From Deltaproteobacteria bacterium (GTDB lineage: Bacteria > Desulfobacterota > GWC2-55-46 > DRQE01), in assembly GCA_024278765.1 (NCBI GenBank), contig JAJRSM010000026.1, forward strand, positions 1 through 44,090: a DNA stretch of 44,090 bases, in the 5' to 3' direction. Below, one piece after another: positions 1 to 6,970 of this stretch. The position numbers and the translations under genes are program-made. How positions within the stretch are numbered: the first letter of the stretch is position 1; every line of letters begins with the position of its first letter. Under the pieces are notes generated by a model that saw only the letters and a program-made list of their open reading frames with translations, did not search any database and was not told where the DNA came from.

Positions 1-1
1 A

Positions 2-124
2 ACCGAAGATTGGATAACTGAATACAACGAAGAGAGGCCTCACGAATCGCTTGGGAACTTGACTCCGGCAGAGTATCTGCCGGAACACTTAAAACAGGAA
101 AACTCTAATTTAGACTGGCACTAA
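2..124 (+). mobile_element. IS3-family transposase (OrfB), C-terminal 40 residues; 5' part outside window
   Basis: The frame opening at base 2 reads WITEYNEERPHESLGNLTPAEYL followed by about 17 more residues and a TAA stop. The pattern W-x2-EYN-x2-RPH-x-SLG-x-LTP-x-EY is the C-terminal signature of the IS3-family DDE integrase-type transposase, just after the catalytic Glu. Only the tail is in the window, so whether the element is intact cannot be judged. The element probably ends near base 140, where GGAGGTTTACA finishes in the 5'-CA-3' expected of IS3 termini (inference). It lies directly against a truncated AhpD-like gene. Confidence 0.85.
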
Positions 125-141
125 ATAAGGGAGGTTTACAC

Positions 142-453
142 AGGTACTGTAAGGCCGCTTATACCGCTATGGGAAAGATGGCAGGGCTTGCACCGACGGA
201 GCTAGAGTTGATTAAGCAGAGCAAGAGTTCGAAGGATAAACGTTTGTCCTCGTCGATTGATGCGGTGCGCATAATTCGCAGTAAGAGAGGCAAGGTTACG
301 AAGGCCGAGTTGCTGGCTATGGAAGCTGGAGGGGTTGGTAGAGGTGAGATCTATGAGCTTGTCATGTTGATAGCTAATAAGGAGATTCCTACCTATATAA
401 ATCATATCGCAGGAACAAAGGTGGATATAGAGTTTAATGAAAACGCCGATTGA
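142..453 (+). pseudogene. 5'-truncated carboxymuconolactone decarboxylase/AhpD-like gene
   Basis: The frame from about 142 reads YCKAAYTAMGKMAGLAPTEL and continues to a TGA at 451-453. It aligns without gaps to the second half of the intact paralogue at 577-1140, starting at that protein's CNYCKAGHTAMAKMAG motif. The N-terminal half and the first Cys of the C-x2-C pair are missing because the IS3 end lies immediately upstream. An ATG at 169 could be used, but the product would lack the first redox cysteine and half of the fold. The remaining frame has no internal stops, so the insertion may be recent. I read it as a tandem paralogue broken by the IS. Confidence 0.8.
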
Positions 454-576
454 AAGAAAAATAGCAGATTTAGCTAAAAAAGACCAATAGTTTTATGAAA
501 TTGGCAAAAGGTGAAAGGGTGGGAGTTTAGGGGTATTAACATTTAAAGAGACCGCTAAGGCGGAAGGAGCGCAGAG

Positions 577-1140
577 ATGAGTATAGAAGAGCAGAGAGAG
601 GCAATATTTGCAAAGGTAGGGGAGAAGTTCGGATTTGTTCCTAATGTTATAAAAGAGATGGCAACTAGCCCGGTCGTAGTAGATGCATATCTGAAAGGTG
701 TTGAGGCTCTAAGTGGGGGCGCATTTACAGCGCAGGAGGTGCAGGTAATAAACCTTGCGGCAGCTACGGCAGAGGAGTGTAATTACTGTAAGGCCGGGCA
801 TACTGCGATGGCTAAGATGGCAGGCGTTGAGGCCAGTGAATTAGAGCTGATAAAGGCCGGTAAAGACCCGGTCGATGAAAGGTTAAAGGCACTTGCCTGT
901 GCCACGCGCGTTATTCATGATAAAAGGGGTAAGCTCTCGGCAGATGACCTGAAATGCGCTGAGAGTAAGGGGCTAACCAAGGGTGATCTATACGAGATCG
1001 TAGCGATAAGTGCGACCAAGATGATCACAACATATATAAATCATATTGCTGGCACAGAGATAGATAAGGAGTTCACAGACGGCGTGGGCTGCGCAGAGGT
1101 TGGAGCAGCTGTAAGCACAGGCTCAGGTTGCTGCGGCTAA
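577..1140 (+). CDS. Carboxymuconolactone decarboxylase/AhpD-like alkylhydroperoxidase family protein
   Basis: This 187-residue protein has the AhpD/CMD signature EECNYCKAGHTAMAKMAG at about residues 66-83. The C-x2-C pair and nearby His are the thiol/proton-relay residues of AhpD-type peroxidases. The all-helical region before it resembles peroxidase-related CMD proteins. A short C-terminal extension ends in Gly-Ser-Gly-Cys-Cys-Gly, a second possible thiol or metal site not typical of the family. The ATG follows a good ribosome-binding site (GGAAGGAG, spacing about 8). A truncated copy lies upstream and a remnant of a flavin reductase lies downstream, suggesting a former redox/detoxification locus. 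The substrate cannot be told from sequence; peroxide reduction is the family-based guess. Confidence 0.85.
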   Translation: MSIEEQREAIFAKVGEKFGFVPNVIKEMATSPVVVDAYLKGVEALSGGAFTAQEVQVINLAAATAEECNYCKAGHTAMAKMAGVEASELELIKAGKDPVDERLKALACATRVIHDKRGKLSADDLKCAESKGLTKGDLYEIVAISATKMITTYINHIAGTEIDKEFTDGVGCAEVGAAVSTGSGCCG

Positions 1141-1184
1141 AAAGGGTTGGGTGGAAAGATTAGGAGTATCTAAGGGTGACCATT

Positions 1185-1223
1185 AAGACAAAGGGACTAC
1201 CGGGCAGATAGTCCCTTTGTCTT
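1185..1223 (+). terminator. Strong stem-loop, likely terminator after the AhpD-like gene
   Basis: A perfect 15-bp inverted repeat (arms 1185-1199 and 1209-1223) encloses a 9-nt loop. It lies 45 bp after the stop codon of the CMD/AhpD-like gene. The T-tract is weak (TTGCCCTT), so termination may be inefficient or the hairpin may stabilise the 3' end. Confidence 0.65.
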
Positions 1224-1256
1224 GCCCTTATGTTGCAGGTAGCAAAGAGAATCTAA

Positions 1257-1493
1257 AGTTGGGCTAGATCTAATAATAAGATTGTCGAGGCAGTGTTAAT
1301 AAAGGACGGGATGGATTATATCTCGATCTGCAGGCCGCTAATACTAGAGCCCGACCTGGTGGGACGCTGGTTCGCTGGTGATACTTGTAAGGCCGGATGT
1401 CTGTCGTGTAATAAGTGTTTTGTACTTGGGCTGGAAGAGGGTGGCATCTACTGCGTCTCAAAGAAGCAAGAAACAGCGACGACCACTAACTAA
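1257..1493 (+). pseudogene. NADH:flavin oxidoreductase (old yellow enzyme-type), C-terminal fragment
   Basis: The open frame reads WARSNNKIVEAV, then GMDYISICRPLILEPDLVGRW, then CKAGCLSCNKCF, and ends in TAA. This matches the C-terminal end of the TIM-barrel domain of old-yellow-enzyme-type reductases: the conserved D-[FY]-I-S-x-x-RPLI-x-EPDL strand followed by the cysteine-containing C-[IL]-SCN-x-C-F segment. In the family this region follows roughly 280 residues that are absent here. The frame is closed by a stop (TAA 1254-1256) just upstream, so this is a remnant rather than a small gene. A GTG or TTG start within it is possible but has no convincing ribosome-binding site. Confidence 0.75.
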
Positions 1494-1558
1494 AGAGTAG
1501 AGCAGATGTGGGAGCTATGGTAGTAGGATTTAAATTTATAGTTATTAGAGATGCAAAG

Positions 1559-1596
1559 ACGCACAGACCTTTTTGTCTTTAAATAGGTCTGTGCGT
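1559..1596 (+). terminator. Stem-loop, possible terminator
   Basis: Twelve-base arms ACGCACAGACCT (1559-1570) and AGGTCTGTGCGT (1585-1596) enclose a 14-nt T-rich loop and are followed by TTAAGT. It lies about 65 bp after the stop of the flavin-reductase remnant. It is probably the original terminator of that gene and would work in either direction only weakly. Confidence 0.5.
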
Positions 1597-1835
1597 TTAA
1601 GTATGGAAGCATTCGGTGGTGCATTAATGTTGCGGCATAGTGCAGAGTGTAGTGCCTTCCATGAGTGATCTAAAGAGGATACAGATTAAGAGGTCTTTTA
1701 GGCAAGTACTTGTTTGTAAAGAATAAAAAGGCATTTTTTTGCCATCCCCCCCTGACAAAACCAATATTTGAAACAGAATCATCTTTATACACTAAAAACG
1801 TTGAGACTAAAGTATGAGTAATTGCTTCTTTATAC

Positions 1836-1864
1836 TTGACAAAATTACCTTGGTATGGGATAAA
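1836..1864 (+). promoter_or_regulatory. Possible sigma-70 promoter for the cco operon
   Basis: A perfect TTGACA (1836-1841), a 17-bp spacer and GATAAA (1859-1864, 4 of 6 matches to TATAAT). If used, it would give a leader of about 400 nt before ccoN, long enough to contain the folded segment at 2104-2140. Confidence 0.4.
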
Positions 1865-2270
1865 AGAGACCTCTTTAATCTCCTTTGCCGTGCTGATGTT
1901 TTGTTTTGTTGATTATTGTTTGTTTGCGTGGCTTTACGGCAGTGTCTTATTGGAGACTATTATTTAAATATCAAGAGGGGTGGCAAGTTTTTTTGCCGGC
2001 CTTTTATATAAGAGGAAGTATGCGGGCGGTGTCTTTAAATGGACTTAAACCCACTTTAGAGGAAAAATAATCTTTCAAACGAATCACTGAAAAACAATTG
2101 GAACCTACTATGTGTCGGGGCTTTAGCCGAGGGTAGTAGGGGGAAGCGTAGGTTAAGGCTTGGTTTATCACTGAGAGTTTGGCATTACTAAATAACAGAA
2201 GAATTACCAAGAGTCTAAGACAGGTTGATCCCGTCTATGACGGGTAGGACGCTCAAAGGAGGGCTTTTTT

Positions 2271-3674
2271 ATGTCAGAGGAAGTAAAACCTAAATATGAT
2301 GATGCGATAGTCAAGAAGTTTTGCATCATGGCGGTTGTTTGGGGCATTGTTGGAATGCTGGTCGGTGTTATCGCAGCAGCGCAACTTGCCTTTCCGGCTG
2401 CCAATCTGGATCTACCGTTTTTAACGTTCGGCAGGATCCGTCCGCTGCACACAAATGCGGTAATCTTCGCATTTGGCGGATGCGTTCTTTTTGCAGCGAT
2501 CTATTACTCGGTGCAGAGGACAATGCTTGTGCCTTTATTTAACAAAACAATATCCAATATTACCTTCTGGGGATGGCAGTTGATTATTGTTCTCGCAGCC
2601 CTTACTCTTCCGCTGGGTATGACGCAAGGTAAAGAATACGCAGAGCTTGAGTGGCCGATTGATATCATCTTAGCGGTTGTCTGGATACTGCTGGGGGTTA
2701 ACTTCTTCGGTACTATCAAGAGAAGAAAGGTCAAGCATATTTATGTCGGGAACTGGTTCTTTATGGCCATGATTATTGCCGTGACCTTGTTGCATGTCGT
2801 AAACTCACTGGTCATACCTGTCTCATTGACCAAGTCCTATCCGGTCTTTGCGGGTGTGCAGGATGCGATGGTCCAGTGGTGGTATGGTCATAACGCGGTT
2901 GGTTTCTTCCTGACCGCCGGGTTCTTGGGGATTATGTATTACTTCCTGCCTAAGCAGGCAAAATTGCCAATCTATAGTTACAGGCTCTCGATTCTGCATT
3001 TTTGGACCTTGATATTCCTCTATGTCTGGGCAGGTCCTCATCATCTGCTCTATACGGCATTGCCGGATTGGACGCAGACGTTGGGGATGAGCTTTAGTAT
3101 TGTCTTGCTTGTGCCGTCATGGGGCGGAATGATAAACGGACTAATGACGCTCAAAGGTGGATGGAACAAGCTTCGGACCGATCCGATCTTGAAGTTTATG
3201 ATCGTTGCGATTACCTTCTACGGAATGAGTACATTTGAGGGGCCGATGATGGCGATACGTACGGTAAATGCACTCTCTCATTATACGGACTGGACCATAG
3301 GGCATGTCCATAGTGGAGCACTTGGCTGGGTCGCTATGATTAGTATTGGCGCACTTTATTATATGATTCCTCGTGTTCTGGATAAGAAGGCCATGTATAG
3401 CAAAGGACTTATTAACCTGCATTTTTGGATGTGCACAATCGGCGTTGTTGTTTACGTCATCGCTATGTGGGTCGCGGGTATAACGCAGGGGCTTATGTGG
3501 AGAGCTGTTACCGATGATGGCTCGCTTGCCTTTACATTTACCGAGACGGTTGCTGCGATGCATCCTTATTACGTCACAAGGTTAATAGGTGGCTTTATTT
3601 TCTTCGCGGGTATGATAGTTATGGCATATAACTTTATCATGACCGCAAAGGTTGGTGAAAGGAGGGCTGCATGA
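2271..3674 (+). CDS. ccoN: Cytochrome cbb3 oxidase subunit I (CcoN/FixN)
   Basis: This is the catalytic subunit of the high-affinity haem-copper oxidase, reducing O2 to water at a haem b3-CuB site in the inner membrane. The 467-residue protein is membrane-spanning throughout and carries the expected ligands. His60 in IRPLHTNA and His347 in [10 protein letters not shown] fit the low-spin haem b pair. His207 in WWYGHNAVG and His257-His258 in GPHHLLYT fit CuB. His345 fits the haem b3 ligand. The shorter length compared with proteobacterial CcoN is common outside that group. The start follows AAAGGAGGG. The 3' end overlaps ccoO by 4 bp (ATGA), so translation is likely coupled. Confidence 0.97.
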   Translation: MSEEVKPKYDDAIVKKFCIMAVVWGIVGMLVGVIAAAQLAFPAANLDLPFLTFGRIRPLHTNAVIFAFGGCVLFAAIYYSVQRTMLVPLFNKTISNITFWGWQLIIVLAALTLPLGMTQGKEYAELEWPIDIILAVVWILLGVNFFGTIKRRKVKHIYVGNWFFMAMIIAVTLLHVVNSLVIPVSLTKSYPVFAGVQDAMVQWWYGHNAVGFFLTAGFLGIMYYFLPKQAKLPIYSYRLSILHFWTLIFLYVWAGPHHLLYTALPDWTQTLGMSFSIVLLVPSWGGMINGLMTLKGGWNKLRTDPILKFMIVAITFYGMSTFEGPMMAIRTVNALSHYTDWTIGHVHSGALGWVAMISIGALYYMIPRVLDKKAMYSKGLINLHFWMCTIGVVVYVIAMWVAGITQGLMWRAVTDDGSLAFTFTETVAAMHPYYVTRLIGGFIFFAGMIVMAYNFIMTAKVGERRAA

Positions 3675-4276
3675 AACATTCAGATATAGAAAAGAAAGGC
3701 CTTCTGATGGCCATACTGGTAATCATAGTTATAAGCATCGGCGGTCTTGTCGAGATAACACCGCTCTTTTTCCTTAAGAGCACGATACCTCCGCTGGAGA
3801 ATGTAAGACCGTATACCCCGCTAGAGTTAGAGGGGCGTGATATCTATATTAAAGAGGGTTGTTATAACTGTCACTCTCAGATGATTAGGCCATTTAGGGC
3901 CGAGACACTCAGATATGGCCCGTACTCTAAGCCTGCTGAGTCGCGCTATGACCATCCTTTCCAGTGGGGTTCGAAGAGGACCGGGCCTGATCTGGCTCGG
4001 ATCGGCGGAAAGTATCCTGACTCATGGCATGTGCAGCATATGAAGGACCCGAGAAGTCTCGTGCCAGAGTCAATTATGCCAAACTATCCGTGGCTGGAAA
4101 AGACAGCCCTGGACTATAGCAAAATAGAGACGAAGATGCGTGCTCTGCGAATGGTCGGCGTACCTTATACAGACGAGGAGATCGCAGAAGCAAGAAAAGG
4201 GCTGGTTGGTAAGACAGAGCTTGATGCCATGATAGCCTACCTGCAGATGCTAGGCACTGCCGTTACGGAGGACTAG
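3671..4276 (+). CDS. ccoO: Cytochrome cbb3 oxidase subunit II (CcoO/FixO), mono-haem c
   Basis: CcoO is the membrane-anchored c-type cytochrome that passes electrons to CcoN. The 201-residue protein has one N-terminal membrane helix (about residues 11-30), then a periplasmic domain with the haem c site CYNCH (Cys64, Cys67, His68). The motif [14 protein letters not shown] is diagnostic for CcoO. A distal Met, probably Met136 in [10 protein letters not shown], is the expected sixth ligand. It overlaps ccoN by 4 bp and precedes ccoQ by 2 bp. Length is normal for the family. Confidence 0.97.
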   Translation: MKHSDIEKKGLLMAILVIIVISIGGLVEITPLFFLKSTIPPLENVRPYTPLELEGRDIYIKEGCYNCHSQMIRPFRAETLRYGPYSKPAESRYDHPFQWGSKRTGPDLARIGGKYPDSWHVQHMKDPRSLVPESIMPNYPWLEKTALDYSKIETKMRALRMVGVPYTDEEIAEARKGLVGKTELDAMIAYLQMLGTAVTED

Positions 4277-4278
4277 AG

Positions 4279-4422
4279 ATGGAAGAGATACTTGTATATA
4301 CAAAGAGCGGAGTTCTTATTTATTTTACCGTAGTATTCGCGGCCATAGTGGTCTGGACATTTTCGCGTAAAAATAAAAAGAACTTTGAAGAAGCCAAGAA
4401 AATTCCGCTTATTGAAGACTAG
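4279..4422 (+). CDS. ccoQ: CcoQ/FixQ-type small membrane subunit of cbb3 oxidase
   Basis: A 47-codon frame (ATG 4279, TAG 4420-4422) encodes MEEILVYTKSGVLIYFTVVF, then a hydrophobic stretch to about residue 28, then a basic SRKNKKNFEEAKK segment. One membrane helix followed by a charged tail, placed between ccoO and ccoP, is the typical CcoQ arrangement. CcoQ stabilises the oxidase complex, especially in the presence of oxygen. The sequence is too short for family assignment alone, so the call rests on position and topology. Confidence 0.85.
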   Translation: MEEILVYTKSGVLIYFTVVFAAIVVWTFSRKNKKNFEEAKKIPLIED

Positions 4423-4437
4423 GCGAAGGAGGATGTA

Positions 4438-4941
4438 GTGCCAAAAAAAGTAGAACACTCCGTAGACGGCATTGAAGAGTATGATAACCCTATACCAAAG
4501 TGGCTGATGTGGTTGCTATACGCGACTATAATAATAGCAGTTGTATATCTGATAATGTATCCGGGTTTCTGGAGAGGGTTGACCGGCTGGAATCAGCATA
4601 AGATGTACGCTGCCGAGATGGCCGCGGCAGAGGTAAAGTACGGTGCCCTTAAAAACGCACCGGTAGATGTAGCAGCACTAATAGGCGATAGCAGTGCGAT
4701 AGAAAAAGGTAAGGCGATTTATGGTCAGAACTGTGCGGCATGTCACGGAGCCGGCGGTGAGGGCTTTATCGGGCCAAACCTGATTGATAAAGAGTGGTTA
4801 TATGGTGGTAGTCCTGAGCAGATAGTCAAGGTTATTACCGATGGCACTGATAAGGGTATGCCCAACTGGGGTCCTTCACTTGGCACTAAGAAGATAGCCA
4901 ATATTACGGCCTTTATTAAAAGCCTTGATCAGGGGCAGTAG
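4438..4941 (+). CDS. ccoP: Cytochrome cbb3 oxidase subunit III (CcoP/FixP), short mono-haem form
   Basis: The GTG start at 4438 follows an AGGAGG ribosome-binding site. The protein opens with the CcoP-type N-terminus (VDGIEEYDNPIPKWLMWLLY), a membrane helix at about residues 20-41, and then one cytochrome c domain with CAACH (Cys99, Cys102, His103) and a probable distal Met141 in KGMPNWG. Proteobacterial CcoP usually has about 290-310 residues and two haem c domains; this one has 167 residues and a single CxxCH. The stop is followed by clean intergenic sequence with a hairpin, so I see no sign of truncation. It is probably a genuine mono-haem variant. Confidence 0.95.
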   Translation: MPKKVEHSVDGIEEYDNPIPKWLMWLLYATIIIAVVYLIMYPGFWRGLTGWNQHKMYAAEMAAAEVKYGALKNAPVDVAALIGDSSAIEKGKAIYGQNCAACHGAGGEGFIGPNLIDKEWLYGGSPEQIVKVITDGTDKGMPNWGPSLGTKKIANITAFIKSLDQGQ

Positions 4942-4976
4942 GTTTTAATATAATCCGCGATAGCGGTCAGAGCAAC

Positions 4977-5003
4977 CCGGGCCTTTGCCCTGCAAAGGCC
5001 CGG
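4977..5003 (+). terminator. GC-rich stem-loop between ccoP and ccoG
   Basis: Arms CCGGGCCTTTG (4977-4987) and CAAAGGCCCGG (4993-5003) form a perfect 11-bp stem with a 5-nt loop. A weaker outer AGAG/CTCT pair (4969-4972, 5007-5010) may extend it. There is no T-tract, so it fits an mRNA-stabilising or partial-attenuation hairpin separating the abundant structural genes from the assembly genes better than a full terminator. Confidence 0.55.
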
Positions 5004-5038
5004 ACACTCTGGCATCTATGAGGTGAATTTAGCTAACG

Positions 5039-6424
5039 ATGAAGATTAATGAGATAGAGGTTGAGGCTTATGAGTTGGATCATAAGGTCTACGCTAGGAA
5101 AGTACGTGGTAAGTTCAGGAATCTACGCTGGGCAGTAGCTGCGATACTGTTGTCTATATACTTTATCGTACCCTGGATAAAGATAGGCGGGCGTCACCCG
5201 GTAATGCTGGATATTCCATGGCGCAAATTCTATATTCTCGGTAGTGTCTACTGGCCGCAGGACTTCTTTTATCTGGCCCTGCTCTTGATCGTCTTAACCG
5301 GTGTGCTTTTTATATTTACGGCAATAGCAGGTCGGCTCTGGTGCGGTTATGCCTGTCCCCAGAGTGTCATTACAGATATCTTTATCTCGGTCGAGCGTTT
5401 TTTTGAGGGTAGTGCACAGAAAAGACAAAAACTCGATGACGGCTCCTGGGGTGCGGTAAAGGTAGAGAAGAAGGTGGCAAAGCATATCGTCTGGCTTGTG
5501 ATGTCATTTATTATATCCTTTACCTTTGTTGTTTATTTTGTTCCGGCAGATGTGCTGGTGGGAAGGATCTTAACCGCCACTCTGACTCTTGCTAATATAT
5601 TCTGGCTACTTTCTTTTACGGCCTCGGTCTATTGTTTTTGCGCCCTCTGGCGTGAGCTTATATGCCTTGTCCCGTGTCCGTACGGTCGTTTTCAGAGTGC
5701 GCTTGTTGATGCTGACTCACTTGTTATTGGTTATGACGTCGGGCGCGGTGAGCCACGCGGTCATAAGCTGCGCGAAGAGAATAGAGATAGTCATCAAAAA
5801 GAACTGGGCGATTGTATTGATTGCTCGCTCTGCGTTCAGGTATGTCCGACTGGAATAGATATTAGAAACGGCCTGCAATGCGAGTGTATTGGGTGCGCGC
5901 TTTGTATAGATGCTTGTAATGCGGTTATGTGCAAGATAGGTCGCCCCAAAGGGCTTATAAGATATAGCTCGATGCGGGCACTCTCGGGCGGGGTAACAAA
6001 GGTAATAAGACCAAGGGTCGTTGCTTATACGCTTAGTATAGTATTGCTGATAGGTTTTTTTGGTTACGAGCTATATACTCGTGTACCGATGGAGATGCAG
6101 GTTCTTAGAGACAGGACCGCACTCTTTATAAAGGGTGAGGGCGGAGTAATCAGGAATGTCTATACCCTGCGAGTTACGAATATGGATATAGATGATCATA
6201 AATTTAAGGTAAGTGCCGCAGCCCTTGATGATAATCTAGAGGTCAGGCTCAGTATGGGAGAAAACCCAATAACGGTAAAGAGCGGCGAGGTCTATGAGGG
6301 GCTTGTTGTCTTAACGGCAGATAAAGAGATAGATCAGAAGATAAACTATCTAAATTTTATAGTAGAGAGTGTGAGTGATAAAGAGCTGCGCACAATAAGA
6401 GACGCAACCTTTGTAATGCCCTAG
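5039..6424 (+). CDS. ccoG: CcoG/FixG, polyferredoxin-type cbb3 maturation protein
   Basis: CcoG is a membrane protein with two ferredoxin-type clusters, linked to copper reduction/delivery for cbb3 assembly. The 461-residue protein has several membrane helices. It has a conserved WCGYACPQ motif (Cys102, Cys106). It also has two cysteine clusters, CIDCSLCVQVCP (Cys259, 262, 265, 269) and CECIGCALCIDAC (Cys281-293), that can bind two 4Fe-4S clusters. The C-terminal domain after about residue 340 is a periplasmic immunoglobulin-like domain, as in FixG. The gene is followed at once by ccoH. Family identification is firm. Confidence 0.96.
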   Translation: MKINEIEVEAYELDHKVYARKVRGKFRNLRWAVAAILLSIYFIVPWIKIGGRHPVMLDIPWRKFYILGSVYWPQDFFYLALLLIVLTGVLFIFTAIAGRLWCGYACPQSVITDIFISVERFFEGSAQKRQKLDDGSWGAVKVEKKVAKHIVWLVMSFIISFTFVVYFVPADVLVGRILTATLTLANIFWLLSFTASVYCFCALWRELICLVPCPYGRFQSALVDADSLVIGYDVGRGEPRGHKLREENRDSHQKELGDCIDCSLCVQVCPTGIDIRNGLQCECIGCALCIDACNAVMCKIGRPKGLIRYSSMRALSGGVTKVIRPRVVAYTLSIVLLIGFFGYELYTRVPMEMQVLRDRTALFIKGEGGVIRNVYTLRVTNMDIDDHKFKVSAAALDDNLEVRLSMGENPITVKSGEVYEGLVVLTADKEIDQKINYLNFIVESVSDKELRTIRDATFVMP

Positions 6425-6443
6425 AATGGCGGGAGGTTTTCTG

Positions 6444-6938
6444 ATGATGACTGAGGTTATGAAAAAAGATATGAAAGAGAAAAAAGGCATTAACTGGCCC
6501 ATGGCGATAGTCATCTTTTTCTCGGTAGTATTTGTTATGAATGCTTACCTGATATATACGGCCTATACGAATTTTGACGGGCTCGTCGATGATAATTATT
6601 ATCAGAAAGGTCTTTTCTATGACGCTAATAGAGATGCCGCCAAACAGATTGGGTGGGGCTTTGAGTTGAAGTTTAAAGATACGCTCGCTACCAATAGAGA
6701 TATCCCATTTGTATTGAAGCTGAGTGAGAAAACAGGCGTACCCCTTACGGGAGCAACCGTCGTGGCGACACTTAGAAGGCTTGCTACCGATAAATATGAT
6801 GACGTATATCAGCTGACTGAGACTGAGGCAGGTTATACGGGGGTTATGAGTATTCCGATGCGCGGTACGTGGGAGGTCTATGTCGAGGCGGAGAAAGACG
6901 GTGCTCGGCTGACAAAGCGTATTAAGTTGAAGATCTAG
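6444..6938 (+). CDS. ccoH: CcoH/FixH-like cbb3 assembly protein
   Basis: A single N-terminal membrane helix (INWPMAIVIFFSVVFVMNAY) precedes a periplasmic domain with the FixH motif DDNYYQKGLFYD; the call also rests on position between ccoG and ccoI. CcoH is needed for stable cbb3 assembly and interacts with CcoN and the ATPase. The longest frame begins at ATG 6426, only 2 bp after the ccoG stop. A GGGAGG (6431-6436) sits 7 nt before ATG 6444, so I chose that start, giving 164 residues (MMTEVMKK...). Length and topology are normal. Confidence 0.9.
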   Translation: MMTEVMKKDMKEKKGINWPMAIVIFFSVVFVMNAYLIYTAYTNFDGLVDDNYYQKGLFYDANRDAAKQIGWGFELKFKDTLATNRDIPFVLKLSEKTGVPLTGATVVATLRRLATDKYDDVYQLTETEAGYTGVMSIPMRGTWEVYVEAEKDGARLTKRIKLKI

Positions 6939-6970
6939 GGCGGAGAAATATTAGGTGGGAGAAGTATCAA

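Larger units (their letters stand above)
1494..2270. other. Long intergenic region upstream of the cco operon
   Basis: This 777-bp stretch has no convincing coding frame; the 68-codon minus-strand frame at 2004-2210 has no family signature. It holds a 12-bp hairpin at 1559-1596 and a possible sigma-70 promoter at 1836-1864. Two short T-rich hairpins of the GGCA-T(n)-TGCC type lie near 1730 and 1980. A potentially folded segment lies at 2104-2140 (CCTACTA/TAGTAGG around a smaller TCGG/CCGA stem), and a small CCCGTC/GACGGG hairpin lies near 2229-2245 just before ccoN. I found no clear FNR box (TTGAT-N4-ATCAA). Confidence 0.6.

Noticed and set aside
1981-1997. Possible sigma-54 (-24/-12) promoter, TGGCAAG followed by T-run and GCC
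   Set aside because: The GG and GC elements are 13 rather than 12 bp apart, and the site is also a small GGCAA/TTGCC hairpin.
2004-2210. Minus-strand 68-codon frame in the cco upstream region
   Set aside because: No motif or family pattern, no clear ribosome-binding site, and the AT-rich region has hairpins on the other strand.
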